From: Biscogniauxia marginata
Taxonomy: Eukaryota; Ascomycota; Sordariomycetes; Xylariales; Xylariaceae
Length of the DNA: 64,000 nucleotides
Reading direction: 5' to 3'
Assembly: GCA_022695795.1 (NCBI GenBank)
Contig: MU404127.1
Location: 124,001-188,000 of the forward strand
Position numbers and translations under genes: made by a program. Shown in pieces: positions 1 through 10,698 of this stretch. Every line of letters starts with the position of its first letter. Positions within the stretch are counted from its first letter, which is position 1. The notes below the pieces were generated by a model. It did no database searches. It had not been told where the DNA came from and saw nothing but the letters and a program-made list of their open reading frames with translations.

Positions 1-756
1 ATTCTCGGCGCCACCGGAGAGATTTGATATTAATTAAGGGACAGGCTCTAACCTCCGAGATCCTGCGATCTTGCAAAATAGATGTATCAAATACAAGGGA
101 ATCTTTAGCTGTAACACCTCACTCTTCAGAGGCATCGCGAGCTCCAATGGTAAGATTTGATAAAGACAGAAGCCGTCATGCATATTCCGTCCGTACAGCG
201 TGGTCTTTCACCAGCCCTGTGGGGATCTGATAAGAACGCATAAAGCATTTCCCCGGATTAGCATGCCTCCCGTCCAAACCATCAGACGACCGATCCCTCA
301 CATGTAACACTTGGAGAATCAGATACACGCGATGCGCGCCCGCTGAAAGAATCCCTGCCCACCCCGCGCCCGACCTCCGGGCAAGACACAGTGTGGGGAG
401 GGTATATATGGAGTTCGTATCGTTCCTCTTCAATCCAAGGACAAGAAGGTCCCGGGAAGAAAAGACATCCAGGTTAGCGTCGATCAGTCAACGCGCTCGG
501 TCCCTCAGATTTGCCTACAGCGGCGCGCTCCATTCAATATGACGTACTCGTTATACGTCAGGGTCTTGTGTAGGTAGTCTTTAACGGTTGGCTACTAAGA
601 TAAAAAGGACTCCAACTCCGTAGACACGATCCGGAATACTTAATAATAGTACTATTATGCCTTATCCTACTATCTCAGTATGCACGAGATTCTTGGTTCA
701 CTATCCTAAAACCCGCTAGTACGTAGTCAGATCATACATATAGGGAGGGGAGGGGA

Positions 757-776
757 TAGAGAGAGAGAGAGAGAGA
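757..776. repeat. (GA)n microsatellite
   Basis: About ten GA dinucleotides in a row in intergenic DNA. Confidence 0.9.
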
Positions 777-1392
777 CAAAGATAAAGATACTCACAGCAA
801 CCCGGCGCTCGCTGCTCGACCCGCACCCATTGGAGCGCTTGCTCCCCGAGCAGGCCATCGAAAGAGGAAACACAACGTCGAGGATCGGCGGTAGAGCATC
901 ACCGGAACGCTCCGGCCCGGCCCCCAGGCCAAACCCAGCGCCAGCGCCAGCGCGCGCGGGGACTACGCGGAATTAGAATCTCACCCTAGCATATTTGATA
1001 TCCTGGGAGTTCGCGGCCTTATATTACCTATCACCAGAGCCCCCCCCGGTGCGCTGGTTGTTCTTGTTCCCCCCCCGTCTGTCTATCGTATATATCCATG
1101 AGGGTTTCGAGTTCTCTGGGATCTCCCTACCTTGTCGGTCCGTTCAGGCGCACAGTTTTCCCGCGGCTGGGGGATCGAGGGGCTAGTTAGGAAAGAGGAG
1201 GAGGGAAATTTGAGATGCTACTCACTCTAGGTATATGTGAGTAAGTACCTAGGTAATAAGCACGAGTCTCCAAGACGTCAAGTTTGAGCAAGCGGTAAGT
1301 TCCATCCCGCTTCGGGACTCTTGAGCCGAGTGGAACCTTTCGGCTCCAAACTTCGCGCAGAAGTGCCAGATGTTTCCTGATGCCAATATGCT

Positions 1393-1438
1393 AGTGTGTG
1401 TGTGTGAGTGTGTGTAAGTGTGTAGGTATGTGAGTGTG
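1393..1438. repeat. Imperfect (GT)n tract
   Basis: GT-rich simple sequence interrupted by GA and AA steps. A cleaner GT run lies about 120 bases downstream. Confidence 0.8.
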
Positions 1439-1560
1439 CGTGCACGCGCATGTCACCTACGCCGTCTCATTTGGGTTATCTCGCTTCCTCCCCCGTGGGC
1501 CAAAGGGACGAACGCATACGAAGTGCTGCACGTCGCCGTTTTGGAAGTATATACCTAAGG

Positions 1561-1582
1561 TGTGTGTGTGTGTGTGTGTGTG
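1561..1582. repeat. (TG)n microsatellite
   Basis: Eleven uninterrupted TG units in intergenic DNA. Confidence 0.95.
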
Positions 1583-1984
1583 TCTGGGATAGCTAGTTAC
1601 TACGTTCTTGCAGGATACTAGTATACGCTTATCTCGTTTAATGCGTGACGCTGTGGTGCTGCACAACATTTCGGAGAATTCTTTTCTGTTATTTTCCTCT
1701 ACCTATTCTATCTAGGCTGGTCCTGATGTTGATACATATGCATGTTTGAAACTTAGTATATGTAAGTTTGCTTGCATATACACACACGCGCACATGCATG
1801 TTTAGTTGGCGCTACTACATGTGTCGTAGTTCATAAGCATAATGCACGCAGGAGATATGGAGTGCATACCGGTTGCCCTTTTAGTATGTGTGGCCCACAC
1901 CATCCATACGTACCTAGGTAGTTGTCACTTTATAGAGACCTTATCGTGTAATCGACTACGTAGTCACTTACATACTACTGACAT

Positions 1985-2215
1985 ACTTGTTGGTAGGTAC
2001 GTACGTAAGTAAAAGCAAATAACTAAACGAAGCAAAGCAAATGGTGTGAGACGAGGTGTATTCAGTTGTCTAAAGAGGTCACTATCTACCTGAGGGGATG
2101 TGGGATGAGATGTCCCTTATATACACAATAGGACCAGGATCCCTGTAGATTAGTCATCAACCATCAATACTATATACTGCGAACCTATTATAGTATGAAG
2201 GGTAGCCTCAGAGAG
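1985..2215 (+). repeat. Dispersed repeat, copy A
   Basis: This stretch is clearly related, in inverted orientation, to about 34860-35062. The best block (2075-2110) is 36 bases identical to the reverse complement of 34939-34974. Flanking sequence matches with substitutions and small gaps, including a shared AAAAGCAAATAAC block and a CTGTAGATTAGTCAT block. A TATATACA motif is kept in both. No coding capacity or clear termini are visible. It may be a degraded LTR or MITE-type element; the boundaries are approximate. Confidence 0.7.
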
Positions 2216-2889
2216 TACAGGTGCCTAATAGTCACATGTCGTAAACTATCTTAAAAGTAGAGATCCTTTCCTCTAGGAATGGGTTCGGTCCATAGTTTTG
2301 GATTAGCTTACTGGTGACATCAGATAGTATTGTGAGTTACTGTTGTAAATTTATGTTCATTATAGGAAGGTCTAGACTGGACTGACTAACCTATAATTTT
2401 GTATACTTCTAGTGACACTACTTATTTCGAAGATCATATCGAATAAGTATTCCCTAGTTTTGAAATCACAATGAGGTTGTGATTGAAAACTCTCTTATCT
2501 TTCATGGCCTAGCCCTAATCGTGACATAATCTCGATATCGAGATTGAAGTGATGTTCTGCTCAAGGCTTTCCTGACTTTAGTATCTACACTTACCATATA
2601 TAATTTTACGATCAATATTCCCAGCGAGTTCCCATCAGTCTGAAAATGAGGCTTCAGTGTGAATACACCGGTAAATTATACTAGGAGCATAAAACATACA
2701 CGTTCTTTTGGATCTCAAAGGGGGGGGGGGGGGGCTCTAGACGTTTCACTTCGCGTAGCCATCCATCATGAGAAGGACAGGTCTTAACTAACTACGCAGC
2801 CAAACCCATGAACGCAGTGCTACTATGGGGAGTACATATATAATATGCCTAGGTGGCTTTCCACTCCAAAGCTACAAAGCACGCAATAA

Positions 2890-5097
2890 CTACGTCTCGC
2901 CCCTCACCCCGCCCATAAGCAGCGCATCGACCCTCGCCCCCTTTTTCAGGGGCCCCTTGCCGGCGGGCAAGCACAACAGCGCGTTGGCGCCCCTCAGGCT
3001 GCCGACGCGCGAGCTCCTCTGCGCGCCCGTGCTCACCGCGGTCAGGGTCCCGCCGCCCGCCGACACGACGGCGCGGTGATACTCGGGGCGGGCCCTGTCG
3101 AGCGCGAAGTCGTGCGCCAGCGCGACGGGGACGCGGGCCAGCCCCGGGGGCGCGACGCCAGACATCTGGTGCAGCGCGGGCAGGACGAACAGGTGGAAGG
3201 TGACGAGGGCCGAGGCCGGGTTGCCGGGGAGCGCGAAGACGGCGCGCGGGACGCGGGCGCCGGTGCGCCGGTCCTTTACCGGCACCGTGGCGAACGTGGT
3301 CGGCTTGCCCGGCTTCATCGACACGCGGCCGAAGTGGATGGTGCCGCCGAGGGAGCGCTCGATCGTCGGCTTGAGGAGGTCCAGCTCGCCCATGGATACC
3401 CCACCGGACGTGATCACGAGGTCGACGCGGGCCAGGGCGTCCCGGAGCGTCTCCTCCAGGGTCCCGGGCTTGTCGGCCGCGATGTCGAGGTCGACGACCT
3501 CGAAGCCCCATTCTCGGGCGGCCGACATGAGAGTAATACGGTTTGTGTCGCGGACCTCTCCGAGCCGTAGGTCGCCGGGCCGGTCGTGCTGGACGATCTC
3601 GTCTCCTGTCGATAGCACGCCGACGACGGGCTTCCGATATGTCTGGACCTCCGCAACTCCCACCGCGGCTAGTAGACCTATCTCGCCGCCGACTGCCGAT
3701 ACTCTTTCTCCCTTGCTGAGGATCACCGAGTCGGCCTTGATATCGCTCCCGACTTCCCTGATGTTTTCTCCTTCCTTAACACCATCGGCAAGAATCTCTA
3801 CCTCTTTTTCTTCTTCGCCGTCGTCGGTCATGGTTTTCAGGACCGTGTCCTCGACCATGATCACAGAGGTAGCACCGGGTGGCAACGGTGCTCCGGTGGT
3901 GATCCTCGCTATCTCGCCCTTTTTTAGCGCTTTTACTTCGCCCGGGGCAGCATGTGACACGGAAACTACGGGGTAGACGCCTTTCATGTCCCCGTCCTTC
4001 GGGACGACAACGGCGTAACCATCAACGATGCTCGCTCTGAAAGCAGGTACATTCTCTCTAGCCCGAACATCCTGTGCCAACACCAGGCCAGGTAGGGACC
4101 CGTCAACCTTGGACGTAACGACCTCTGGAGATGGCGTGTGTTCCTTGATCTTGGCGAGTGCATCGTCGACAGAAAGCATGGGATAAGGGGACTCCCTATT
4201 TCTTCGGCTAGGCCCCAGACTCGGATCGTTAGACATAGGATTCGAGCTAGGGGTCGTGTGCCTAACAAGATTGCCGTGGCTATGGCCGTGGCTGTGGCCA
4301 TGGTCATGATCGTGCCCATGCTTATGTATGTGATCATGTCCATGTCCGTGATGACGATCGTGCGCATGCGCATGCGCGCCCCCTGTGCCAATACCAGCGT
4401 CCGCCTCGAGCTTCTTCACGCCACCGGCATGCAAGGTCCTCGAGTCCATGCCGGCGGCCTGCAGACACGCATGCGGCAGCGTCTTCAAGACTGCCTGTAG
4501 ATTCTCCTTCGCCCCCTTTGGCGACCCTGGCAAGGTTATGATGACGGACTTATTCCTTACACCGGCGACCGGCCGGGACATCATCGCAACTGCGAAATAG
4601 TCAGAAATATATATATATGTGCAAATTAAATGAAGATGAAAAGAAATATTGAAAAAAGGCTAAGCCAAAGTTCACTCACAAGGCGTCACGCTCAATGATG
4701 CTGCTAGCATGCCGTGCACGAGGCCGGGGGCCTGCTTATGCAACAGCGCAGAGACGGCCTTTCGGGCCAGTCAGCTTAAACTGTGCTTGTTCTCTACGTA
4801 AACACATACCTCAGGGGTGTGATCGCTCGTCGCGAAGCCGGTGCCGCCCGTAGTCAGGATCAGGTTGACGGCCTCGGCGGCGACGTCGGCCCAGAGCATG
4901 ATCTGGCGCTGGATCTGGGCGACGGCATCGGGCACGATCTTGGTGTCGGCCAGCCGCCATTTCCCGCCGCCCTCCTTCTCGAGCACGTCGGCCAGGGCTC
5001 GCTCCGAGGCATCGGTGGAGGGGTCCTGGGCGGCGGTGGTGGAGACGATGAGGAGCGCCACTTTCAAGGTGGTCGTTGTCGTTGTCGATTCGGACAT
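2890..5097 (-). CDS. cnxE: Molybdopterin adenylyltransferase/molybdotransferase (gephyrin-like, CnxE), three exons
   Basis: Performs the last two steps of molybdenum-cofactor synthesis: adenylylation of molybdopterin, then molybdate insertion. This supplies nitrate reductase and related enzymes in the cytosol. Exons 5097-4810, 4758-4680 and 4589-2890 join in frame to 688 aa; introns are GT-AG (donors GTATGT, GTGAGT). The N-terminal MogA/MoaB domain has TTGGTGFATSDHTPE at about 82-96 and PGLVHGMLAAS in exon 2. The MoeA domain starts near residue 258, with ITSGGVSMGELD and ALPGNPASALVTF. A linker at 195-228 has 17 histidines in 34 residues. G-then-E domain order is the fungal/animal one (Aspergillus cnxE, Neurospora nit-9). 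Start chosen at the first ATG before the MogA fold. Identification is firm; the role is from the family. Confidence 0.95.
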
Positions 5098-6148
5098 GGT
5101 TTTCTTCTTCTTCTTTCTTTCTTTGGCCCCCGCACTGCCAGGGTGAAAAATAGAAAATGTGAGGATCTACTACGAATTCGGACGTGAGGTTATACTCAAG
5201 TGGGGTTATACATGTACGCAACGCATCATTGATGTTGATTGTTGATTCGGTGAATCAGCTGGATGTTAGACTCGGTGCAAAGTTGTGAGGTAATAAGCAA
5301 TATTGAAGACGGTATTCGTACAGTACAGTGCGGGGTTCACCATCACCATTGACACCATCGTTGTAAATGCCTACCGTGTAGCTTTAACTATGAATTGATT
5401 GTATCTCATGATTGTCAAGCCGTATAATTATGCAGTCGAACTGAGTGTCTGCTCGAAAGTCATCCATCCCAAATCATTACCTTTTTTCTTTTCTTTTATT
5501 GTTATTAATATATGTAGTTTCCCGAATATCTGTATCTATTAGAGAATGTGTATTATTGGCTCTATAACTACATGTAGTAGACTCTTAATATATCAGAACC
5601 CAATTTACGAGCTACGCTTCACTTCGGAGAAGGAATTGAGATCGTGAAACAAATATTGAGGTTATCACGTCAATTGCCTTTGCCTTGACTAAATTTAGCA
5701 GAGACCTACCGACCAGGAGTCCTATATTACATACGCAGTTAAGCAGGTATCGACTTACACCAGTTGAACACCGATTTGCACTTCCTACCTCCGGTCTTAA
5801 GACTCGGTCTATTGTCTCCGCCTCAATAGAAACATAGACGACGTGTATTGTTCAGGCCGAAGGAAAGAAAAAAAAAAAAAGAGAGAAATCAAGACACAGG
5901 CAACGAGACCGAGACCGAGCCCGAGCTCGTCGGTCGTAAAGACCCGTAACCAAAGTTCAAAGTTCGGCCGATGTCTACTCGTGCCGAACTCGGGGATAAG
6001 TCAGTATAGGATGTAATAACGACAAATCGGCTTCTCGAGCGTCTAGGCAGCCGCCCACGGAGAGTATCCGTAGGATTCGGGGGGATGAGAGGCCTACGAT
6101 TTATGACAAGGGGGGGAAGAGAAAGCGACGATACAAACTATTTGTGTG

Positions 6149-6158
6149 TATATATAAA
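6149..6158 (+). promoter_or_regulatory. TATA-box candidate of the O-methyltransferase gene
   Basis: TATATATAAA lies about 220 bases upstream of the methyltransferase ATG in the sense orientation. The distance leaves room for a 5' UTR of roughly 190 bases that would include the ACCT repeat. Only sequence match supports it. Confidence 0.4.
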
Positions 6159-6299
6159 GTGAGCAGAGTCTCCGCCATAAATTCAGAGTTATATGATCTA
6201 CATCAATCTCATACCTCAAGCATCTACCTACCTAGTTCTGGATCGTATACTTTGCGTGAATCAAACTTACTCCCTAACACACCACGGTTTCTCTACATA

Positions 6300-6336
6300 T
6301 ACCTACCTACCTACCTACCTACCTACCTACCTACCT
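6300..6336. repeat. (ACCT)n microsatellite in putative 5' UTR
   Basis: About nine ACCT/TACC units in a row, roughly 45 bases before the methyltransferase start codon. The same tetranucleotide recurs in shorter runs throughout the intergenic DNA of this window. Confidence 0.9.
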
Positions 6337-6378
6337 CTCCCCCTCCCTTAAGAATCCACAATCGTCGCATTTTCCGCC

Positions 6379-7919
6379 ATGGCACCCCCGAGATCCATCT
6401 CCGAGCTCGCATCGCTCGCCGAGAGGCACGCGCGCGCCCTCGAAGACGGCGTGAAGGGCACCCCGGGCGACGACTTCTCGCTGGCCCTCGGTGCCCCGCC
6501 GCTCGTCCGAGTGCCCGCCCCGCTCGAGGCGACGCGCGCCGAGCTCCTGGAGACGATAGACGAGCTCCGGGCGCGGGTCCTCGGGCCTTTGGGCTTCCTG
6601 AACACGGTAGCGTTGCCGGTGGTTCGTGCTACTCTCTCCTTTTCTCTCTTCTTCTCCAATAGCAGTTATTTGAGTGACTGAGTGACTGACAACAACCCCC
6701 CTTTTTTTTTATAACCTAGCCCGCCCTGACCATCGTCATGCACACGCTATACAGCTTCGACATCCCCTCGCGCGTGCCGCTCGCGCCGGGCGCCTCGATC
6801 ACGTACGCCGACCTCGGCGCCCTGTGCGGGCTGCCCGAGGACGACGCGCGCCGGGTGCTGCAGACGGCGGCGAGCTTCCGCATCTTCGAAGAGGCGGAGC
6901 CGGGCGTGTCGGTGCGGCACAATGCTGTGTCGGGCGTGTTCGCCGCCGCACCCGGGATGCGCGACATGCTGGGCCTGATCGCCGAGGAGCACGTGCCCAG
7001 CGCGGGCCGATTCGTCGAGTCGCTACGGCGATTCCCGGGGAGCGGCGAGCCGGGCCACGCCGCGCTCGTGGTCGCGCTGCGGGCTCAGCAGGGCAGCGAG
7101 GAGAAGGATGAGGGCAGAACCGACCCCGACCCCAGCAAGGGGTACTTCGACCTCATCGCCGGCGACGAGCAGCGTGTCGCGCGGTTCCGCACCGCGATGG
7201 GGGTCGCGGCCCGCAGCCCGGCCTTCTCGTCGTCGTACTTCGTCGACAGTCTGCCGTGGGGCAGCAGCGACAGGTGTCCGGAGACCGTGGCCGATATCGG
7301 CGGCGCGGGCGGCGACCTCTGCCAGCTGCTGCTACGCACGTACCCGGGGGTCAAGAAGGCCGCGAGTCTCGACCTGCCGGAGGTCGTGGCCGGGGCCGAG
7401 ATCCCCTCCGACCTCGAGGGCCGGCTCGAGTTCGCGCCGTACGACTTCCTCGCGGAGATGGTGCCGCGGCGGGCGGACGCGTACGTTTTCCGGCACATCT
7501 TCCACGACTGGAGCGACCAGTACGCGGTCAAGATCCTGAGGAACCTGGTTCCCGCTCTCGAGCCCGGGAAGAGCCGGCTTTGGCTTTCCGAGGTGGTTCT
7601 TCCCAACCTGAGCTACCATACCCGAGACCAAACGCAGAGGTAAATTAGAAAATTTTCTTTCCCGTTCCCTTTACACACATATATATGTATAGTCTCTCTT
7701 AGCGGCTTGGATTTACTTTGTCCAGATGGAGCTTCGTTTTGCTAACTTTCTCCCAGGAGTGCCGACTTGCTCATGAAGGCAGGTTTCAACGGCAAGGAGC
7801 GCAGTAAGCGAGACTGGGAAAGCCTTTTCGCCCAAGTGGATAAGAGGTTCCACATCGCGAGCATTGTGCAGCCTCAGGGAGCAAATGATGCGGTCATTGA
7901 GGTGGCATTTGACGCCTAG
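6379..7919 (+). CDS. SAM-dependent O-methyltransferase (plant COMT-like fungal family)
   Basis: Transfers a methyl group from SAM to a hydroxyl, probably on a phenolic or polyketide metabolite; the substrate cannot be read from sequence. Exons about 6379-6621, 6720-7639 and 7757-7919 give about 441 aa. The N-terminal half has the winged-helix dimerisation region seen in this family. The SAM site is VADIGGAGGD (about 271-280). FRHIFHDW (about 338-345) carries the usual catalytic histidine. The C-terminal exon encodes the expected NGKER segment. The first donor is ambiguous (GTGGTT at 6619 or GTTCGT at 6622), changing one residue. Codon use is strongly GC-rich. No polyketide synthase or other biosynthetic core gene lies in the window, so this looks like a stand-alone gene. 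Confidence 0.88.
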
Positions 7920-8467
7920 TGTTGGAATATTTGAAGATGGCGTTCGAGCTGTGAAGTGGGATTGTAACATACAGACACCGAAGGGTTTAGGTTGAGGAAT
8001 ACATACTTACACGCTACTCTGCATTAGATAATCCCTACTCTCCATACCTAATTGAGAAAAAACTAATTATATATCGGTATTTATTCGCCTGTTTCTATGC
8101 ATGTATGAAAGCGAATCGTGAAATCTTAGCAACATGAACAGCGCTGTTAGTTACGGGATAGTTGAAAGTTCCTCGGTCAAATGAACTCATTTATTGCATG
8201 TCGAAATACCTTAAGGTTCCAACTGTGGGGCAATGGATATTCCTCAAGGTCCCACTCAGCAGCTCCGATAAGATAAAGCTCGTTCGCTAGGAGTTACCTC
8301 CATACCATCGAAATTTCGTCGCGAGAAAGTCCGCGTTATCAACTTCCCATCCATCAACGACAAAACCTCACGCCAACATTTTGAATAGAACCGCTAGTAG
8401 CAATTCTCACTCAAATGAATATATTTTTAGGATATCCCTAAAATGACCCTATGCTAACACGACAGCA
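7920..8467. other. Intergenic region between methyltransferase and POP5
   Basis: About 550 bases between two same-strand genes. It should hold the methyltransferase 3' UTR and the POP5 promoter. Nothing else is recognisable. Confidence 0.55.
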
Positions 8468-9115
8468 ATGGTCAGAATTAAAGAGCGCTACCTCCTGGTG
8501 AACATCCTCTACCCCTCCGATCTTGGCAGCCGACCTGATCTGCCCGATGTCGTCGTGGTCAACCAGCCCACCACCGACCAGCTCACGCCCGTCGTGCTAC
8601 TTAGGGGCATCCGCTCCGAGGTAGCCAATCTATTCGGAGACTACGGTTCCGGCGCTATCGAAGGCGGCAGCCTTTCCGGTGAGTTCACCCCAACCCGGTC
8701 TTACTTTATCAACAAGAAACGCGGGACACACCAGCTCACACAGATGGTGCTAGTTAAATACCTCTCTCAAGCGACGTCGACCTTTATCCTACGAACCTCC
8801 CGATCCTCCTACCGGTTCGTCTGGACCGCCCTCACCTTTATGAACTCTGTTCCCGTCAAGAATGGCAAGCCATGTATATTCCGGGTTGTGCGCGTGAGCG
8901 GCACCATGCGGAAAGCCGAAGAAGAAGCTGTTCGACGCGCCCGGGATCTCATATTTGCAGCACAGAACAGACAAGGAGAGAAATCTGTAGACCCTCTTTC
9001 CAACATATTTGGCGCATCATCAAATCGATCGAGTCGCAAAGTCTCCAGAGTAGGCCCGTTGGAAGTTGAGGAAGGCGATAGCGATATTGAAATGGGAGAA
9101 GTAAGCGAGGGATGA
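8468..9115 (+). CDS. POP5: RNase P/MRP protein subunit POP5
   Basis: Small protein subunit shared by nuclear RNase P (tRNA 5' processing) and RNase MRP (rRNA processing). A single uninterrupted exon encodes 215 aa. The start MVRIKERYLLVNILYP is the characteristic Rpp14/Pop5 N terminus. The internal segment IFRVVRVSGTMRKAEEEAVR and the following helix match the family core. The acidic C-terminal tail (EEGDSDIEMGEVSEG) is typical of fungal members. The stop is only 6 bases from the stop codon of the convergent GPN2 gene, so the two 3' UTRs must overlap. Confidence 0.92.
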   Translation: MVRIKERYLLVNILYPSDLGSRPDLPDVVVVNQPTTDQLTPVVLLRGIRSEVANLFGDYGSGAIEGGSLSGEFTPTRSYFINKKRGTHQLTQMVLVKYLSQATSTFILRTSRSSYRFVWTALTFMNSVPVKNGKPCIFRVVRVSGTMRKAEEEAVRRARDLIFAAQNRQGEKSVDPLSNIFGASSNRSSRKVSRVGPLEVEEGDSDIEMGEVSEG

Positions 9116-9121
9116 GAGGAA

Positions 9122-10313
9122 TCATGGCTTTTTTCGGATTACTTTTACGCCGCTGCTTCCTGTGGGTGGAGGCATCCCGTCGAACTCATCATCGTCATCA
9201 TCAGGGATCAGGTCGGGAGTGGCATCACCAGCACTACCCGCCGTCTTCTTGACTTGCTCGTCCCATTCTTTCTGCTCCGCAACATCATACGCATCCTTGG
9301 CATCAACCCACCGTTCCTGGATGTCCTGTACATCCATCATGGATGATTCATTGCGCATAGCTATTTGCCACACGGTATCGTTGGCGCCCTCGGCACCGCC
9401 GAATACGTATCCTCCAGCCCGATCGATCACTCGAAGAAGGTGCATCATGCTCTTCTTGTTTTCGACAGCAAGAACTTCGAAGCGCACGAGAGAGAAGTTC
9501 TCGACGAGATCAGCAACAGCCTTGTTCAGCCGGCTGAACTTTTCGTTGCGCATAGAGGGCGATTCTTCGTCGAGGTAGGGTAGGAGATATGAAAGGTCCT
9601 GCACTTCGGTATAAAAGTCTAGGTTGAAGGGGAGCGGGTCATAGGAAGAGATTTTATCAATCTTGGTCAGGACATTTATGTGCGGGAGGTCCATTTGAAG
9701 CATGGCGCGAAGTGTCAGCAGTAGGTTCGAGACATACAATGACGGTTGGGTCAGGCAGAAACTGTCGGATAGGTGGACTGACACGAGCTACAATCCCGTC
9801 AGTAAGGGTGGGTGTGTGGAAGATGAACACATAGCAGCTTTGGCTTCATACTCGATACCCCAGCTTCTGCAGCTTGAAGAAGATGTTACGTAGGGAGTTG
9901 TGATGCGTATATAGTTCGACTTGACCGGGGCAGTCGAATAACACATATGAGTCGCCCAACTCTTTCAGGCCCTTCTCTAACCATTCGATGTTGTTCTCTA
10001 GCTCTTCGAAAGCGTACAGGACACCGCCGTTCGGACCGAGCTGGTCGTCAGCCATGATCTCTTCGAGCGTAACTAGGTCTCGTATATCTAAGGCACAGGG
10101 GTAATTCGTCTTATCATTCGCCGGATCGAGGTTGACTACGGAACACTCGCGCCCTATGGCGCTCATAAACTGGTGCACTGGACGCGGGCTATGTCAGCGC
10201 TCTTGCAATCGTATCGGCCGAGCGGGATGCATCAATAAGGCAAGCTTACTGCCATCGCAATAAGTGCTTTTGCCGGAGCCGGGGCTTCCCAGGACAAGCT
10301 GCGCGAAAGGCAT
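9122..10313 (-). CDS. GPN2: GPN-loop GTPase 2
   Basis: Essential GTPase that works with GPN1/GPN3 in assembly and nuclear import of RNA polymerase II/III. Exons 10313-10250, 10177-9852 and 9787-9122 join in frame to 351 aa with GT-AG introns. The Walker A motif GSPGSGKST is at residues 9-17. The family-defining GPN loop (LGPNGGVLYAFEEL) is near residue 69 and FDCPGQVEL near 102. The base-specificity motif is TKID in exon 3. The C terminus is an acidic DDDDDEFDG stretch ending in basic residues. Start chosen because MPFAQLVLGSPGSGKST is the canonical beginning. BUB3 diverges from the same 385-base region, and POP5 converges 6 bases away at the 3' end. Confidence 0.95.
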
Positions 10314-10698
10314 AACAGGTAGCAAGAAAAGAAGTTGAAGTTGCGAAAGCGATTAGAGGTTTGTCGGCCGATAAGATTAGAAACGACAGGTGAAGGTGTA
10401 ACTTACGAAGTACCTTAGGCTACGAAGTAAAGGGAATGAAAATGCCCCTCTGCCCCTCCATTTTAAAAGTGGGGAGCTCCTAGGAAAATCGGGGCGGTGG
10501 GCTGCGGCAGAACGGAGCTTCGTTGCTGCTGTAATTGTTTATCGGTCTGGGTTCGAATGTTGATTGACGTAGATTTAGAGGAATATTTAAACAATCCTTC
10601 GCCTTCGCCTCCGCAATCGCATCAACCTTTGACATTGCCGTACATATCCTCTGACCTCGAACGACCCACGCGCAATAAATTATAACGTAAGGCATACG
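10314..10698. promoter_or_regulatory. Shared promoter region of GPN2 and BUB3
   Basis: A 385-base gap between two start codons facing away from each other, so both promoters must lie here. No clear TATA element is seen, as is usual for housekeeping genes. Confidence 0.6.

Larger units (their letters stand above)
1..2889. other. Intergenic region, no gene supported
   Basis: No ORF with recognisable protein character is visible in about 2.9 kb. It holds a GA microsatellite, two GT-rich tracts, a 15-base G run (2720-2734), two perfect TACCTAGGTA palindromes (1246-1255 and 1911-1920), and one copy of a dispersed repeat at about 1985-2215. The 3' end abuts the cnxE stop codon, so the last few hundred bases probably include the cnxE 3' UTR. 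Confidence 0.6.
5098..6378. other. Divergent intergenic region between cnxE and the O-methyltransferase
   Basis: About 1.28 kb between two divergent genes, so it holds both promoters. It contains an A-rich run near 5868-5881, a TATA-like element at 6149-6158 and an ACCT microsatellite just upstream of the methyltransferase ATG. No gene is visible. Confidence 0.6.

Noticed and set aside
2849..3976. Long open frames antisense to or out of frame with cnxE
   Set aside because: These are shadows of the GC-rich cnxE coding sequence; the cnxE frame shows the real domains.
6379..7919. Biosynthetic gene cluster around the O-methyltransferase
   Set aside because: Neighbours are housekeeping genes (cnxE, POP5). 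The aldo/keto reductase and P450 are 25-38 kb away with no synthase between, so there is no cluster.
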